Below, one piece after another: positions 17,301-25,673 of a DNA stretch of 64,000 nucleotides. Each line of letters starts with the position of its first letter. Position 1 is the stretch's first letter. The translations under genes and the position numbers were made by a program. The notes under the pieces were generated by a model. The model was not told where the DNA came from. It ran no database searches and saw only the letters and a list, made by a program, of their open reading frames with translations. Source of the DNA: Saccharothrix australiensis (lineage in GTDB: Bacteria > Actinomycetota > Actinomycetes > Mycobacteriales > Pseudonocardiaceae); assembly GCF_003634935.1 (NCBI RefSeq), contig NZ_RBXO01000001.1, positions 2,505,501-2,569,500 of the forward strand, written 5' to 3'.

Positions 17301-18130
17301 GTCACCGGGACGTTCGAGCCCCACAGCACCAGGTAGGCCGCGTCCCACCAGTCCGCCGACTCCGGCACGTCGGTCTGGTCGCCGAACACCTGCGGCGAGG
17401 CGGGCGGGAGATCGGCGTACCAGTCGTAGAACGACAGCATCGGCGCGCCGATCAACGCCATGAACCGCGAGCCCACCGCGTGCGACACCATCGACATCGC
17501 CGGGATCGGGGAAAAACCCGCGATCCGATCCGGACCGTGCCGCGCGAGGGTGTGCACGTGGGCCGCGGCGACCATTTCCACCGCCTCGTCCCAGGACACC
17601 CGCACCAGTCCACCGCGACCCCGCGCGGAGTGGTATACCCGGCGTTTCAGGGGGTCGTCCACAATTGACGCCCAGGCCGCGACCGGATCATCCAGTGCCC
17701 GGCGCGCCTCCCGGTACATCTCGACCAGCACGCCCCGTGCGTACGGATAACGCACGCGCAGCGGGGAATAGGAATACCACGAGAACGAAGCGCCGCGCGG
17801 GCACCCGCGCGGCTCGTACTCCGGGCGGTCGGGTCCGGTCGACGGGTAGTCGACGTCCTGCGCCTCCCAGGTGATGATCCCGTCCTTGACGAAGACGTTC
17901 CACCGGCAGGAACCCGTGCAGTTCACGCCGTGCGTGGAGGGCACGACGCGGTCGTGGCTCCACCGGTCGCGGTAGAAGGCGTCGCCGTCCCGGCCGCCTT
18001 CCCGGAAGGTGGCCCGCAGGTCGTCCGACACGTTCGCCCCGGTCAGGAAGCGGCTCGCGGACAACAGCAGGTCGGTGGCGGGCCCGTCGGTCGTGAACGG
18101 TTTTCCGGCGCGTTCTCGTGCCGCGCACAT
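14381..18130 (-). CDS. narG: Respiratory nitrate reductase alpha subunit (Mo-bis-MGD)
   Basis: This 1249-aa catalytic subunit reduces nitrate to nitrite on the cytoplasmic face. The N-terminal [4Fe-4S] site is HGVNCTGSCRWNVFVKDG with the later GCPRGASFSWY. Cofactor-binding signatures of the molybdopterin oxidoreductase family follow, including YDWYADLPPASPQVFGDQTD and the substrate-channel region GSNVPVTRTPDAHF. Length matches the family (about 1,230-1,250). The ATG at 18130 has a GGGAGGA nearby and gives MCAARERAGKPF. The operon order narGHJI plus an HPP gene is intact. No Tat motif is seen, as expected for NarG. Confidence 0.97.
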   Translation of the reverse strand: MCAARERAGKPFTTDGPATDLLLSASRFLTGANVSDDLRATFREGGRDGDAFYRDRWSHDRVVPSTHGVNCTGSCRWNVFVKDGIITWEAQDVDYPSTGPDRPEYEPRGCPRGASFSWYSYSPLRVRYPYARGVLVEMYREARRALDDPVAAWASIVDDPLKRRVYHSARGRGGLVRVSWDEAVEMVAAAHVHTLARHGPDRIAGFSPIPAMSMVSHAVGSRFMALIGAPMLSFYDWYADLPPASPQVFGDQTDVPESADWWDAAYLVLWGSNVPVTRTPDAHFMTEARYRGQKVVVCSPDYSDATKFADEWLAPHPGTDAALAMAMGHVVLREFFVDRPEPFFTDYARRFTDLPFLVTLDRRDGRFVPGKFLTAADLAAADPTGPATTDGTAADGSGAPGAEWKTVLLDEGTGEPVVPNGSLGFRWADEPGRWNLDLGGVVPALTVHGAPDGQAVEVLLPRFDRPDGSADAVVRGVPARTVAGRTVTTVYDLLLAQYGVGREGLPGRWPTGYDDPDGPATPAWAETVTGVPAARTARIAREFADTAVRSRGRCMIVMGAGTNHWFHSDLVYRSFLTLLLLTGCQGRNGGGWAHYVGQEKVRPLTGWATLAGALDWHRPPRQMIGTAYWYTHTDQWRYDRLTTDALTWPGSAGALAGRTVADCLALSARLGWMPSYPTFDRNPLDLVDEAEAAGVAPAEHVLDQLRSGALGFACDDPDAPANWPRVLTVWRANLLGSSAKGNEYFLRHLLGADHAPRAEEAPAHQRPRSVRWREEAPRGKLDLLLALDFRMTSTTLFADVTLPAATWYEKHDLSSTDMHPFVHSFNAAIDPPWQARTDFDAFHAIAAKLSELAATHLGTRRDLVVTALQHDTPGETAQPGGVVRDWRDGGCEPVPGRTFPALTVVERDYTAIAAKLAALGPLPDKLGVTTKGWTVEVAPELAWLAEANGVAAAGPAAGRPLLDTDRKAADAVLALSGTTNGRVAHEGFRALEERVGRPLRHLAEHHRVHRVTFEDTRSRPAPVVTSPEWSGDESGGRRYAPFTINVEQLKPWHTLTGRQHFFLDHDWVAEIGEQLPVYRPPLDLHRLFGEPRIGPNGPEVTVRYLTPHSKWSIHSEYQDNPLMLTLSRGGPTFWISPADAEAIGVADNDWVEAVNRNGVVVARAIVSHRMPTGTVFMYHAQERTVNVPKSETTGKRGGIHNSLTRLQVKPTHLIGGYGQLSFALNYYGPTGNQRDEVTVLRRRGQEVTY

Positions 18131-18394
18131 AGGCGTGGTCCTCCCTGGCGGCGCGCATTGATCATTGCGCGAGACGAGTTCCATGCAACTCTTCGTGTCC
18201 GCCCCACTACAGGCATATGTGATGTAGGTCACAACATTAATGCCATTCTTTACCCGTGCATTGATGGCGGTTTAAATGAATTCCGGCCGGTTCGTCCGGA
18301 TTGCCGGTGTTCTTTCACCCGTTCCGGTGCACCCGGCGCGCGGGGCGACCGGTACGGTCGGAAACGCGGCGCGCGGGCGGAAAGGGGATTCGGG
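18131..18394. promoter_or_regulatory. Divergent promoter region of narG with CRP/FNR-type site at 18218-18233
   Basis: TGTGATGTAGGTCACA at 18218-18233 is a perfect TGTGA-N6-TCACA palindrome, the consensus of the CRP/FNR superfamily. Its centre lies 95 bp upstream of the narG start codon. It suggests that a CRP-like or FNR/NNR-like regulator controls nitrate respiration. The surrounding stretch is AT-rich for this genome. I could not assign clear -35/-10 boxes. Confidence 0.75.
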
Positions 18395-18844
18395 ATGGAC
18401 CTCGACGCGCGACTGCACCTCCAGGCCGCCGTGTGGGGCCGCGACGACAACCGGATCGCGGTCCTCCTGGCGGAGACCGAACCGGTCCGGTCGGCCGCCG
18501 ACCCGACGTCCGCGCTGGTGGCCAAGGGGCTCGGGCTCGTCACGGACCTGGCGCGGATCGCCCTGCCGCGGCCACCGGGGTGGCACGTCGACCTGGGGCC
18601 GGCCGGCGGCGTCACCGTCCGGTGGCCGCACCCGACCCCGCTGGTGTCCGGCGCGGCGCTCGACCTGCCGGGCGTGTGGCGGTGGGCGGCCCGGCGCACC
18701 GGGGTCGTCGTGCTGCTCGCGGGCGGCGGTCCGGGCGTGTGCGACCGGGGCGAGCGGACCGCGCACCCCACCGCCGCCCTGACCCGCATGGCGACGACGG
18801 GCGCGTTGGCCGGCGGGGCGGTCCCGTTCCGCGAAACGCGCTGA
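18395..18844 (+). CDS. Hypothetical protein (149 aa)
   Basis: The ATG at 18395 is preceded by AAAGGGG and starts MDLDARLHLQAAVWGRDDN. The N-terminal half is helical and acidic; the second half has short hydrophobic strands (GVVVLLAGGGPG). No transmembrane segment, signal peptide or catalytic motif is recognised. It is divergent from narG and shares its promoter region, so it could be coregulated, but no functional link is visible. Confidence 0.55.
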   Translation: MDLDARLHLQAAVWGRDDNRIAVLLAETEPVRSAADPTSALVAKGLGLVTDLARIALPRPPGWHVDLGPAGGVTVRWPHPTPLVSGAALDLPGVWRWAARRTGVVVLLAGGGPGVCDRGERTAHPTAALTRMATTGALAGGAVPFRETR

Positions 18845-18946
18845 AGGCGTTGCGGGACAACGCTCGCGTCCCACCGGGCGGCGACGGGGCGGGCGCCGGG
18901 CGACGGGACCTCGGCGAGGCGACCGCAGTGCTCGCTCGTCGCCGCG

Positions 18947-20266
18947 TCAGGACGGGCGGGCGTGGTTGGTCGTCGTCAGGCTGCCCGGCGGGGCCGGTTC
19001 CCCGGTCGTCCACGGCCGGCGCGGTGTCACCAGGACCGCCGCCACCGCGACCACCTCGATGACCACGAACAGCACCACCACCTCACGGGTCGCGTGCACG
19101 CCACCGGCCAGCGCGCTCGCGGCCAGCGGCAGGAAGCTGGAGATCGTCGCCCCGAGCTGGTAGGTCACCGCGAGCGCCGAGAACCGCACCCGCGCCGGGA
19201 ACTGCTCCGCCAGGAACGCGCCGAGGTTGCCGTACGCCGCACCGTGCCCGACGCCCATCGCCACGACCAGGATCGTGCCCACCACGAGCAGGTCGCCGCT
19301 GCCCAGCCACAGCACCGCCGGCACCGCGGTGGCCGCCGTGACCGCGTAGCCGAACACCATGACGCGCTTGCGGCCGACGCGGTCCGCCAGCTTCGCGTAC
19401 AGCGGGACCGACACGCACTCCGCCGCCGCGCCCAGGACCAGCCCCACCAACGCCGTCCCGTAGTGGGCTCGGGAGGTCGACAGCAGGTACACCGTGTACA
19501 GCGACACCACCGACCCGACGCCGAGCGCGGCGAGCGCGCCCGTGAGCACGTGCACCGGCCGGGTGCGCACCGCGTCCAGCACCGGCACCCGCGCCACGCC
19601 CCGGTTCTCCTGCACCGCGCGGAAGTCACGCGTTTCGAGGATGCCCAGCCGGACGTAGATGGCGATGCCGACGAGCACCGCCGAACCCAGGAACGGCAAC
19701 CGCCAGCCCCACGCCAGGAACTGGTCGCGCGGCAGACCGGACAGCAGGAAGAACGTGAGCGTGCTCGCCATGAGCCCCAGCGGGAAGCCGACCAGCGGCC
19801 AACTGCTGTACCAGCCGCGCTTGTGCCCCGGCGCGTTCTCGATCGCGAGCAGCATCGCGCCACCCCACTCGCCGCCGATCCCGATGCCCTGGAGCACCCG
19901 CAGCACCACGAGCAGGACGGGTGCCAGCACGCCGATGTCCCGGTAGGTGGGCAGCAACCCGACCAGGAACGTGGCCACGCCCATCACCGACAACGTCAGC
20001 ACCAGCATGGACTTCCGGCCGACCCGGTCGCCGAAGTGACCGGCGAGCAGGCCGCCGAGCGGGCGGGCGGCGAACCCCGCCGCGTAGGTCGCGAACACCG
20101 CGAGCGCCTGCGCCGACGCCGAGTCCGCCGGGAAGAACAGCGGGCCGAGCACCAGTGCCGACGCCGTCGAGTACAGGTAGAAGTCGTACCACTCGACCGC
20201 GCTGCCGACCATGCTCGTGAACAGGACCCGGCGCACGTACCGCGGGTCGACCGACTTGTCGGACAC
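18947..20266 (-). CDS. MFS transporter, metabolite:H+ symporter (MHS) family
   Basis: This 439-aa protein has 12 predicted membrane helices. The MHS-type start is GSAVEWYDFYLYSTASALV, the loop 2-3 signature is GHFGDRVGRKSMLVL and loop 8-9 carries KLADRVGRKRVMV. Family members import organic acids, shikimate, proline or betaine by proton symport; the substrate here is unknown. It lies 69 nt downstream of the LacI-family gene on the same strand and is its likely target. The start is a GTG behind GAGGGGG. Confidence 0.92.
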   Translation of the reverse strand: MSDKSVDPRYVRRVLFTSMVGSAVEWYDFYLYSTASALVLGPLFFPADSASAQALAVFATYAAGFAARPLGGLLAGHFGDRVGRKSMLVLTLSVMGVATFLVGLLPTYRDIGVLAPVLLVVLRVLQGIGIGGEWGGAMLLAIENAPGHKRGWYSSWPLVGFPLGLMASTLTFFLLSGLPRDQFLAWGWRLPFLGSAVLVGIAIYVRLGILETRDFRAVQENRGVARVPVLDAVRTRPVHVLTGALAALGVGSVVSLYTVYLLSTSRAHYGTALVGLVLGAAAECVSVPLYAKLADRVGRKRVMVFGYAVTAATAVPAVLWLGSGDLLVVGTILVVAMGVGHGAAYGNLGAFLAEQFPARVRFSALAVTYQLGATISSFLPLAASALAGGVHATREVVVLFVVIEVVAVAAVLVTPRRPWTTGEPAPPGSLTTTNHARPS

Positions 20267-20335
20267 GTGTTCCCCCTCGCTCGCTCGCCGCCACCACCTC
20301 GTGCGCCGCCGCCGACCCGGACCGCGGACCCGTCG

Positions 20336-21367
20336 TCAGCCCCGCTCGTCCGCCGCCACGCACCCGCAGCTCGCGCGCGGCACCGTCCGGGCCCGCACGA
20401 CGGTCACGCCGGACCGGGCGTCGTCCGGGCGCAACGCGGTCGTGACGGCGTGCCGGGCCAACTGGCCGATGTCCAGCGCGACGGTCGACAGGGGCGGCGA
20501 CGTGAACTCGCCGTCGGGCAGGCCGTCCATCGCGATCACCGCCAGGTCCTCGGGCACCCGCACCCCGGCCAGCGGCGCGGCGGCCAGCACGCCGAACGCC
20601 TGCTCCTCCGTGGTGACGAACAGCGCCTCCGGCCGGTCGGGACCGCCGAGCAGCCGCCGCGCCGCGGCCATCGCCTCGCCGCGCGGGTAACCGCACCGGA
20701 TCGGCGCGGCCACCGGACGGCCGGCCGCGCGCAGCGCCGCCGCGAAGCCCCGTTCCCGGTCGAGCACCGGCGACTGGCGGTCGGACCCGCTCAGGCAGCG
20801 GATCGTCCCCGCCCGGTGCGCCATCAGGTGTTCGGCCGCGAGCCAGCCGCCCCGGTAGTCGTCCGCGATCACCGACGGCAGGCCGAGCCGGGGCAGTTGC
20901 CGGTGCAGCAGCACGACCCGGCAGCCCAGGTCGGCGACCAGGTCGCGCAGCCGCGGCGACCCCGGCGAGTCGACCAGGATCAGCGCCGCGGGCGACAGCT
21001 GGGCGAACGCCAGCAGGTAGCGCTCCTCGGTGGCCGGGTCGAACGAGGAGTTGCCGACCAGCACCAGGTGCCCGGCGGCGGCGGCGACCTGCTCGACGGC
21101 GTGCGCGAGGCGGGCGAAGAACGGGTTGGTCGCGTCGGGCACCACCAGGCCGAGCAGGTCGGTCCGCCGGGTGCTCAACGCCCGCGCCACCGCGTTGGGC
21201 CGGTACCCCAGCTCGCGGATCGCCTGGAGCACGCGCGCCCTGGTGGCGGTCGCGACCGGGCGCGGGCCGCCGTTGACCACGTAGCTGACGACCGCCGTCG
21301 ACGTCCCCGCCAGCCGGGCCACGTCGTCCCGCGTCACCCGACCGCCGCGCGGCCACCCGGAGCCCAC
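20336..21367 (-). CDS. LacI-family transcriptional regulator
   Basis: This 343-aa protein has an N-terminal LacI helix-turn-helix (VTRDDVARLAGTSTAVVSYV; about 11-35), the hinge region (RPNAVARALSTRRTDLLGLV) and a periplasmic-binding-protein-like sensor domain that binds a sugar or related small molecule. It is followed on the same strand by the MHS transporter, suggesting substrate-controlled uptake. A C-terminal RASCGCVA adds two cysteines not usual in the family. The 182 bp upstream should hold its promoter; I found no clear operator there. Confidence 0.92.
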   Translation of the reverse strand: MGSGWPRGGRVTRDDVARLAGTSTAVVSYVVNGGPRPVATATRARVLQAIRELGYRPNAVARALSTRRTDLLGLVVPDATNPFFARLAHAVEQVAAAAGHLVLVGNSSFDPATEERYLLAFAQLSPAALILVDSPGSPRLRDLVADLGCRVVLLHRQLPRLGLPSVIADDYRGGWLAAEHLMAHRAGTIRCLSGSDRQSPVLDRERGFAAALRAAGRPVAAPIRCGYPRGEAMAAARRLLGGPDRPEALFVTTEEQAFGVLAAAPLAGVRVPEDLAVIAMDGLPDGEFTSPPLSTVALDIGQLARHAVTTALRPDDARSGVTVVRARTVPRASCGCVAADERG

Positions 21368-21549
21368 GCCTCAACCCGCTCGGCCGGCCCGCGCCGGGCC
21401 GCGCGCGGAACCGTCGCCGGGCGACCAGACGCGCGGTCCCGCGCGTCGACCAGCCGGCCGACGCCCGGATGATCCCGGTCGGACGCCGGCGCGGTCGACC
21501 ACGCCACCGCGCCCCATCAAGGCGCGCGGACCGTCCGATGTGGACGGGC

Positions 21550-23175
21550 TCAGTCCAGCGGCAGCAACTGCCGGATGCGGTCCGCGCCGATCGACAGCAG
21601 CAGCGTCGGCAGCCGCGGCCCGCGCTCCGCGTCGACCAGGAGGTGGTACATCAGGCGGAAGAAGTCCTTCTGCGCCTGCGCGACCTCCGGCGTCGGCTTG
21701 TCCTCCAGGGCGAGCCCCGCGCGCAGCTTCGGGATGCCGTAGACGAGCCGGGTCAGGCCGTCCAGGCTCCAGTCGTCGTCCATGTGCTCGTGCAGCAGCC
21801 GCAACGACTCCCGCTGCTCCCCGGTGAGCGCCGCGAGGTCCGCCGTCGCCGGCTCGGCGCGCACCCGCGTCCGCTCCTCGGGCGCGACGTGCTCGGCGAG
21901 CCAGTTCGCCGCGAGCGAGAGCCGGGGCTCCACCGCCGAGGGGGTCAGCTCCGGGTCGACGTCGCGCAGGATGCGGGCCAGCTGGACCGGGTCGCCCGCG
22001 GTGATGTCCTGCGCGGCGGCGAGCAGCCGGAACGACACCGTGCGCGCGGGCCGGGGCAGCGGGCCCAGGCTGGTCACCGTCGCCCGGTCGAGGACGGAGA
22101 CCTCCCACGCGTCGGCCTTGCCCGCCGCGACGTTGGCGTTGAGCCGGTCCCACTCGTCGTACAGGCGGACCACCTCCGCGCCGAAGTCGACGGAGAACGC
22201 CTGCTCGGGCTTGCGCCGCGAGTACAGCCACCGCAGGGTGGGCGCCTCCAGCACGCGCAGCCCGTCGGTGGCGGTGGGCACCGCGCCCTTGGAACCGGAC
22301 ATCTTGGTCGCGCCCTTGATGCCGACGAACGAATAAGCCTGGTACACGGGCGGTTCCGCGCCGAAGACCTCGCGGACGACCGCGGAGCCGACGGTGAACG
22401 ACGAGCCCGGCGACGAGTGGTCCGCGCCCGCGCCCTCGAAGACCACGCCCTCGTAGGCCCAGCGCATCGGCCAGTCGACCTTCCACACCAGCTTGCCGCT
22501 GTTCGCCTCGCGCAGCCGGACCGTGCCGGTGTGCCCGCACGCGCGGCACCGGTAGTCGACCGTCGCCGCGGCGGAGTCGTAACCGGTGACGACCGTCTCG
22601 TCCCGGCCGCAGTCGTGGCAGTAGGGCCGGTAGGGGTAGTAGTCCTCTTCGGACGGTCCGCCCTCGGCGCCCTTGGTGCGGTAGCGGGACAGCAGCGCGT
22701 CGATCCGCTCGCGCGCGTCCATCGCGCGCAGCACCTGGTCGGCGTACGCGCCCGAGCGGTACATCTCCGTCTGGCTGATCTCGCGCAGCTCCACGCCGAG
22801 CCGGGCGAGCGCCGCGCGGAACGGCGCCTTGAACCGCTCGGCCCAGCTCTCGTACTCGCCCCACGGGTCCGGCACCGCCGACAGCGGCCGCCCGATGTGC
22901 TCGGCGAACTCCGGCGGGACGCCGGCGGGCACCTTCCGCAGGCGGTCGTAATCGTCCCAGGACAGGATGTGCACCCGGTCGCGGCCCCGGCGGTGCAGCT
23001 CGTCGGCCACCAGGTGCGGCACCATGATCTCGCGCAGGTTGCCGAGGTGGATCGGGCCGGACGGGCTGATGCCCGACGCGCACACGACGGGTTTGTCCGG
23101 GGCGCGGCGGTCGGCCTCGGCGACCACCTCGTCGGTCTTCCGCGCCACCCAGTCCTGGCCGTCCTTCGTGGACAC
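21550..23175 (-). CDS. lysS: Lysyl-tRNA synthetase, class I
   Basis: This 541-aa archaeal-type LysRS has a HIGH-equivalent HLGN at 43-46, KMSGS at 291-295, and two zinc-binding CxxC pairs (CHDC 186-189, CRAC 210-213). It charges tRNA-Lys with lysine. The GTG at 23175 follows a GGAGGG. Class I LysRS is found in several actinomycetes as a normal chromosomal gene. Its position 0.5 kb from a cluster predicted to make a sulfated or sulfamoylated adenosine analogue (a class that can inhibit aminoacyl-tRNA synthetases) makes a resistance role conceivable but unproven. Confidence 0.95.
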   Translation of the reverse strand: MSTKDGQDWVARKTDEVVAEADRRAPDKPVVCASGISPSGPIHLGNLREIMVPHLVADELHRRGRDRVHILSWDDYDRLRKVPAGVPPEFAEHIGRPLSAVPDPWGEYESWAERFKAPFRAALARLGVELREISQTEMYRSGAYADQVLRAMDARERIDALLSRYRTKGAEGGPSEEDYYPYRPYCHDCGRDETVVTGYDSAAATVDYRCRACGHTGTVRLREANSGKLVWKVDWPMRWAYEGVVFEGAGADHSSPGSSFTVGSAVVREVFGAEPPVYQAYSFVGIKGATKMSGSKGAVPTATDGLRVLEAPTLRWLYSRRKPEQAFSVDFGAEVVRLYDEWDRLNANVAAGKADAWEVSVLDRATVTSLGPLPRPARTVSFRLLAAAQDITAGDPVQLARILRDVDPELTPSAVEPRLSLAANWLAEHVAPEERTRVRAEPATADLAALTGEQRESLRLLHEHMDDDWSLDGLTRLVYGIPKLRAGLALEDKPTPEVAQAQKDFFRLMYHLLVDAERGPRLPTLLLSIGADRIRQLLPLD

Positions 23176-23256
23176 CGCGCCCTCCGCTGCTCCCGCGTTC
23201 CGCGAGCGGCCAGGGTATCGGCACACCGGGCGCACCACCCGCGGCGGTCGCGCGGC

Positions 23257-23667
23257 TCACTCGTCGGCCACCGGGTAGACTGACGGATTGTCCAGGGGCA
23301 CCTTCAGCCAGGACAGCATTTGGCGCAACTTGCGGTACGCGGCCAGCCGCTGTTCGTCGGAATCGGCGAGTTCGGCGGCCTCGATCGGCGCCCACAGCCG
23401 GTGCACCATGTCGGGCCCGAGTTCGATCAATCCGCCGCTGCCCGCGGTCGCCCAGCGGGCCAGCACATAGCGCACCAGCGCGCCCACCGGTATCCCGAGG
23501 CGATTGGCGAGCGCGGTCAACGTGGTGAGCGGTTCGAGCAGCGTGTAGTCGGCCACCTCCGCGCGGAAGTTGGCGTCCGGGTCGTCCGCGGGCCAGGTGC
23601 CCCGCCAGCGTTCGAGTCGGACGACCGGGATCTCCCCGTCGTAGTGCACGGAACGGTCGGTGCTCAT
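23257..23667 (-). CDS. Conserved hypothetical protein (DUF6027-like)
   Basis: This 136-aa protein starts MSTDRSVHYDGEIPVVRLERW. Its conserved-looking core includes WPADDPDANFRAEVADYTLL, a small HTH-like stretch (LANRLGIPVGALVRYVLARW) and MVHRLWAPIEAAE. From memory this resembles an actinobacterial family, possibly DUF6027; I could not check. It lies 20 nt upstream of the left sulfatase-superfamily gene's stop on the same strand, so it may be its downstream partner in an operon. Its role is unknown. Confidence 0.8.
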   Translation of the reverse strand: MSTDRSVHYDGEIPVVRLERWRGTWPADDPDANFRAEVADYTLLEPLTTLTALANRLGIPVGALVRYVLARWATAGSGGLIELGPDMVHRLWAPIEAAELADSDEQRLAAYRKLRQMLSWLKVPLDNPSVYPVADE

Positions 23668-23687
23668 CTCATCCCCCGCGTGCGGGC

Positions 23688-24866
23688 CTAATCGATCGCT
23701 TCGGGAACGGGTGGCGCAACCGGTTCGGCCGGGGTGTGGAACCGGTATGGCTCCTTTTCGCCGGGATCGGCCCGCAAATCGTAGAGTTCGACGTTGTCCG
23801 TGCCGTGCTCCCAGACCACCTTGTGGTCCGGTCGGCGCACCGCGGCCAACGGCCGGAGGTGATTCCACCTCGAATCGGAATCGGCCAACTCCTCGCGGTA
23901 GAAGGTCTCGCAGTGCGCGGGCAGGTCGGGTTGCGGCGCACCGGTCAGGTGGGGCACGAGCGACCGGCCGTCGGACGGCACGGGCGGCACGCCCAGCAAT
24001 TCCAGGACGGTGCTCATCACGTCGACCAGCCGGACCTGCGTGCCGACCTCCGCGCCCGCCGCGGCCGCGCCGGGCGCGCTGACCACCAGGGGCACCCGCT
24101 GGGTCACGTCGAACAGCAGCGCGCCGTGGCCGCGCTCCTCGGGGTGGCCGCAGTCGCCCGCGTGGTCGTCCGGGTACCAGCCGCCCAGGTCCTCGCCGTG
24201 GTCGGAGAACAGCGCCACGACCGCGTGGTCGAGGTCGAGCCCGCGGTCGACCAGGCCGTCCAGCAGGTGGCCCAGGCTGCGGTCCATGTAGGCGACCTCG
24301 CCCTCGTACGGGTTGTTGACCTCGGACGACACGTCCTCGGGCGGCTCGTACGGCCAGTGCGAGTCGAAGTAGTGGGCGAACAGGAACCGGGGGCCGGGCG
24401 CGCTCTCGTACCAGCGCAGCGCGCGTTCGGTGACCAGCGGCGCGCGCTTCATCGCCGTGCCGCGCAGCTCGACGTCGACCACGTGCAGCGCGTCGCGGCC
24501 GTCGGCCAGCGGCGGGATCCAGTCGTCGTACTCGTCGAACCCGCGGCTGAACCCGTACCAGGCGTTCATGCCCGGCGAGGCGACGACCGCGCCGGTCGAG
24601 TAGCCGTGCCCGCGCAGCACCTCGGCCAGCGTCGGCACCGCCTCGTCGACGCGTTCCCGGAACAGGTGGCGCACCCCGTGCCCGGCGGGCTGCCGACCGG
24701 TCAGCACCGTCGCGTGGCTGACCGGGGTCAGCGGCGCCGGCGATATCGCCTGGGTGAACGTCGTGCCGCTCCGCCGGAGCCTTTCAATGGCGGGAAAGAT
24801 CCCCGCGTATGCGACATCCGCGCGAAGTGTGTCGAGCGATATCAGGACGAGGTCCTTTGGTGCCAC
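23688..24866 (-). CDS. Alkaline-phosphatase/sulfatase superfamily hydrolase (left copy)
   Basis: This 392-aa protein starts at a GTG behind GGGAGGA and begins LVLISLDTLRAD with the first metal ligand D12. The second metal site is SDHGEDLGGW. The formylglycine signature (C/S-x-P-x-R) is missing; TPVSH (47-51) stands in its place, so a Thr or Ser nucleophile is likely. It is therefore more probably a phosphatase, phosphodiesterase or transferase than a true sulfatase. It marks the left side of the nucleoside cluster and has a paralogue at 37471-38892. No signal peptide is seen, so it is cytoplasmic. Confidence 0.85.
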   Translation of the reverse strand: MAPKDLVLISLDTLRADVAYAGIFPAIERLRRSGTTFTQAISPAPLTPVSHATVLTGRQPAGHGVRHLFRERVDEAVPTLAEVLRGHGYSTGAVVASPGMNAWYGFSRGFDEYDDWIPPLADGRDALHVVDVELRGTAMKRAPLVTERALRWYESAPGPRFLFAHYFDSHWPYEPPEDVSSEVNNPYEGEVAYMDRSLGHLLDGLVDRGLDLDHAVVALFSDHGEDLGGWYPDDHAGDCGHPEERGHGALLFDVTQRVPLVVSAPGAAAAGAEVGTQVRLVDVMSTVLELLGVPPVPSDGRSLVPHLTGAPQPDLPAHCETFYREELADSDSRWNHLRPLAAVRRPDHKVVWEHGTDNVELYDLRADPGEKEPYRFHTPAEPVAPPVPEAID

Positions 24867-25202
24867 GGTTCCTCCCTGTATGCACCGCGGGATTCGCTTC
24901 CGAACCCGATCGTGGGCAATACTCCGATCGAGTGAGCGCGGACAACCCCAGTGGGGTCATAGTGCCCGTGGTGGACCGGGAGCGCAATCCCCGCCGCGCG
25001 CGCCGCCCCGGCCGGCGCAATTCGCGCGGCTCTGGTGGAGGTTCCGGCGCTGCGCTACACTCGGGCGACCGGATGCGTTCGGGCCTGTTGCGCGTAAAAC
25101 GGCGTTGGCATCCGACAGGACCCTTTCGGGGTATTCCGTGGTTTGACGCTGTCGCATTCGATCGCTTCGAACGGCCGGGTGCGGCCGGGATCGCGAGAAA
25201 AC
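24867..25202. promoter_or_regulatory. Divergent intergenic region between the left sulfatase-like and rubrerythrin genes
   Basis: This 336-bp stretch is lower in GC than its flanks and must hold promoters for both directions. On the minus strand, TTGTCC and GTATTG 17 nt apart (about 24915-24943) are a weak candidate promoter for the sulfatase-like gene. On the plus strand, TTGACG at 25143-25148 is a candidate -35 without a clear -10. No small gene or RNA is supported. Confidence 0.4.
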
Positions 25203-25673
25203 ATGACAGACTTGACCAAGTCCCTGTTGTCGGACCTGCGCTCCGCGTTCGCCGGCGAGGCGATGACGGTGCAGCGCTACACCTATTTCGCGCAGGTCGC
25301 CGAGATCGAGGGGCACGTCGAGGTCTCCCGGTTGTTCACCGAGTTGGCGGAGAGCGTCGCGTGCGCGGCGCACGGGCACGTCGACTTCCTCCTGCACTCC
25401 GCCGACCCGACGACCGGCAGACCGCTCGGGGAGACGCCGCTGAACGTCGCCGCCGCCGTGTCGGGCGAGCTGCACGAGGCCACCGAGCGCTACCCGAAGC
25501 TGGTCGCCGCCGCGCACGCGGAGGGCATGGCGGACCTGGCCAGTTGGCTGACGACCTTGTGCGCGTTGAAGAAGGCGCACGTGGCGAAGCTGGAGCAGGC
25601 CCTCGCCGGGCTGTCCGAACCGCCTCTCGCGGCGACCTCCGCGAACGGCACGGAAGGTGGGGAGCGCCCGTGA
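25203..25673 (+). CDS. Rubrerythrin-family ferritin-like protein
   Basis: This 156-aa protein has the rubrerythrin-like start LRSAFAGEAMTVQRYTYF and AEIEGHVEVSRLFTELAES, then CAAHGHVDF. The C-terminal rubredoxin domain is missing. The canonical second-helix ENEKEHA is replaced by ESVACAAHGH, so one iron-ligand Glu may be absent and di-iron binding is uncertain. It could act as a peroxidase or oxygenase-like helper. It opens the plus-strand operon and its stop overlaps the start of the GyrB-methyltransferase fusion by 4 nt. Confidence 0.85.
   Translation: MTDLTKSLLSDLRSAFAGEAMTVQRYTYFAQVAEIEGHVEVSRLFTELAESVACAAHGHVDFLLHSADPTTGRPLGETPLNVAAAVSGELHEATERYPKLVAAAHAEGMADLASWLTTLCALKKAHVAKLEQALAGLSEPPLAATSANGTEGGERP

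Noticed and set aside
12810-17348. A 1512-codon minus-strand frame covering narH and half of narG
   Set aside because: Only its last third is real (narH). The rest is Arg/Pro-rich translation in the wrong frame over narG.
24809-25669. N-terminal extension of the GyrB fusion frame upstream of 25670
   Set aside because: It runs across the rubrerythrin gene in another frame and has no GyrB-like sequence; the GTG at 25670 fits the 4-nt overlap and the family start.
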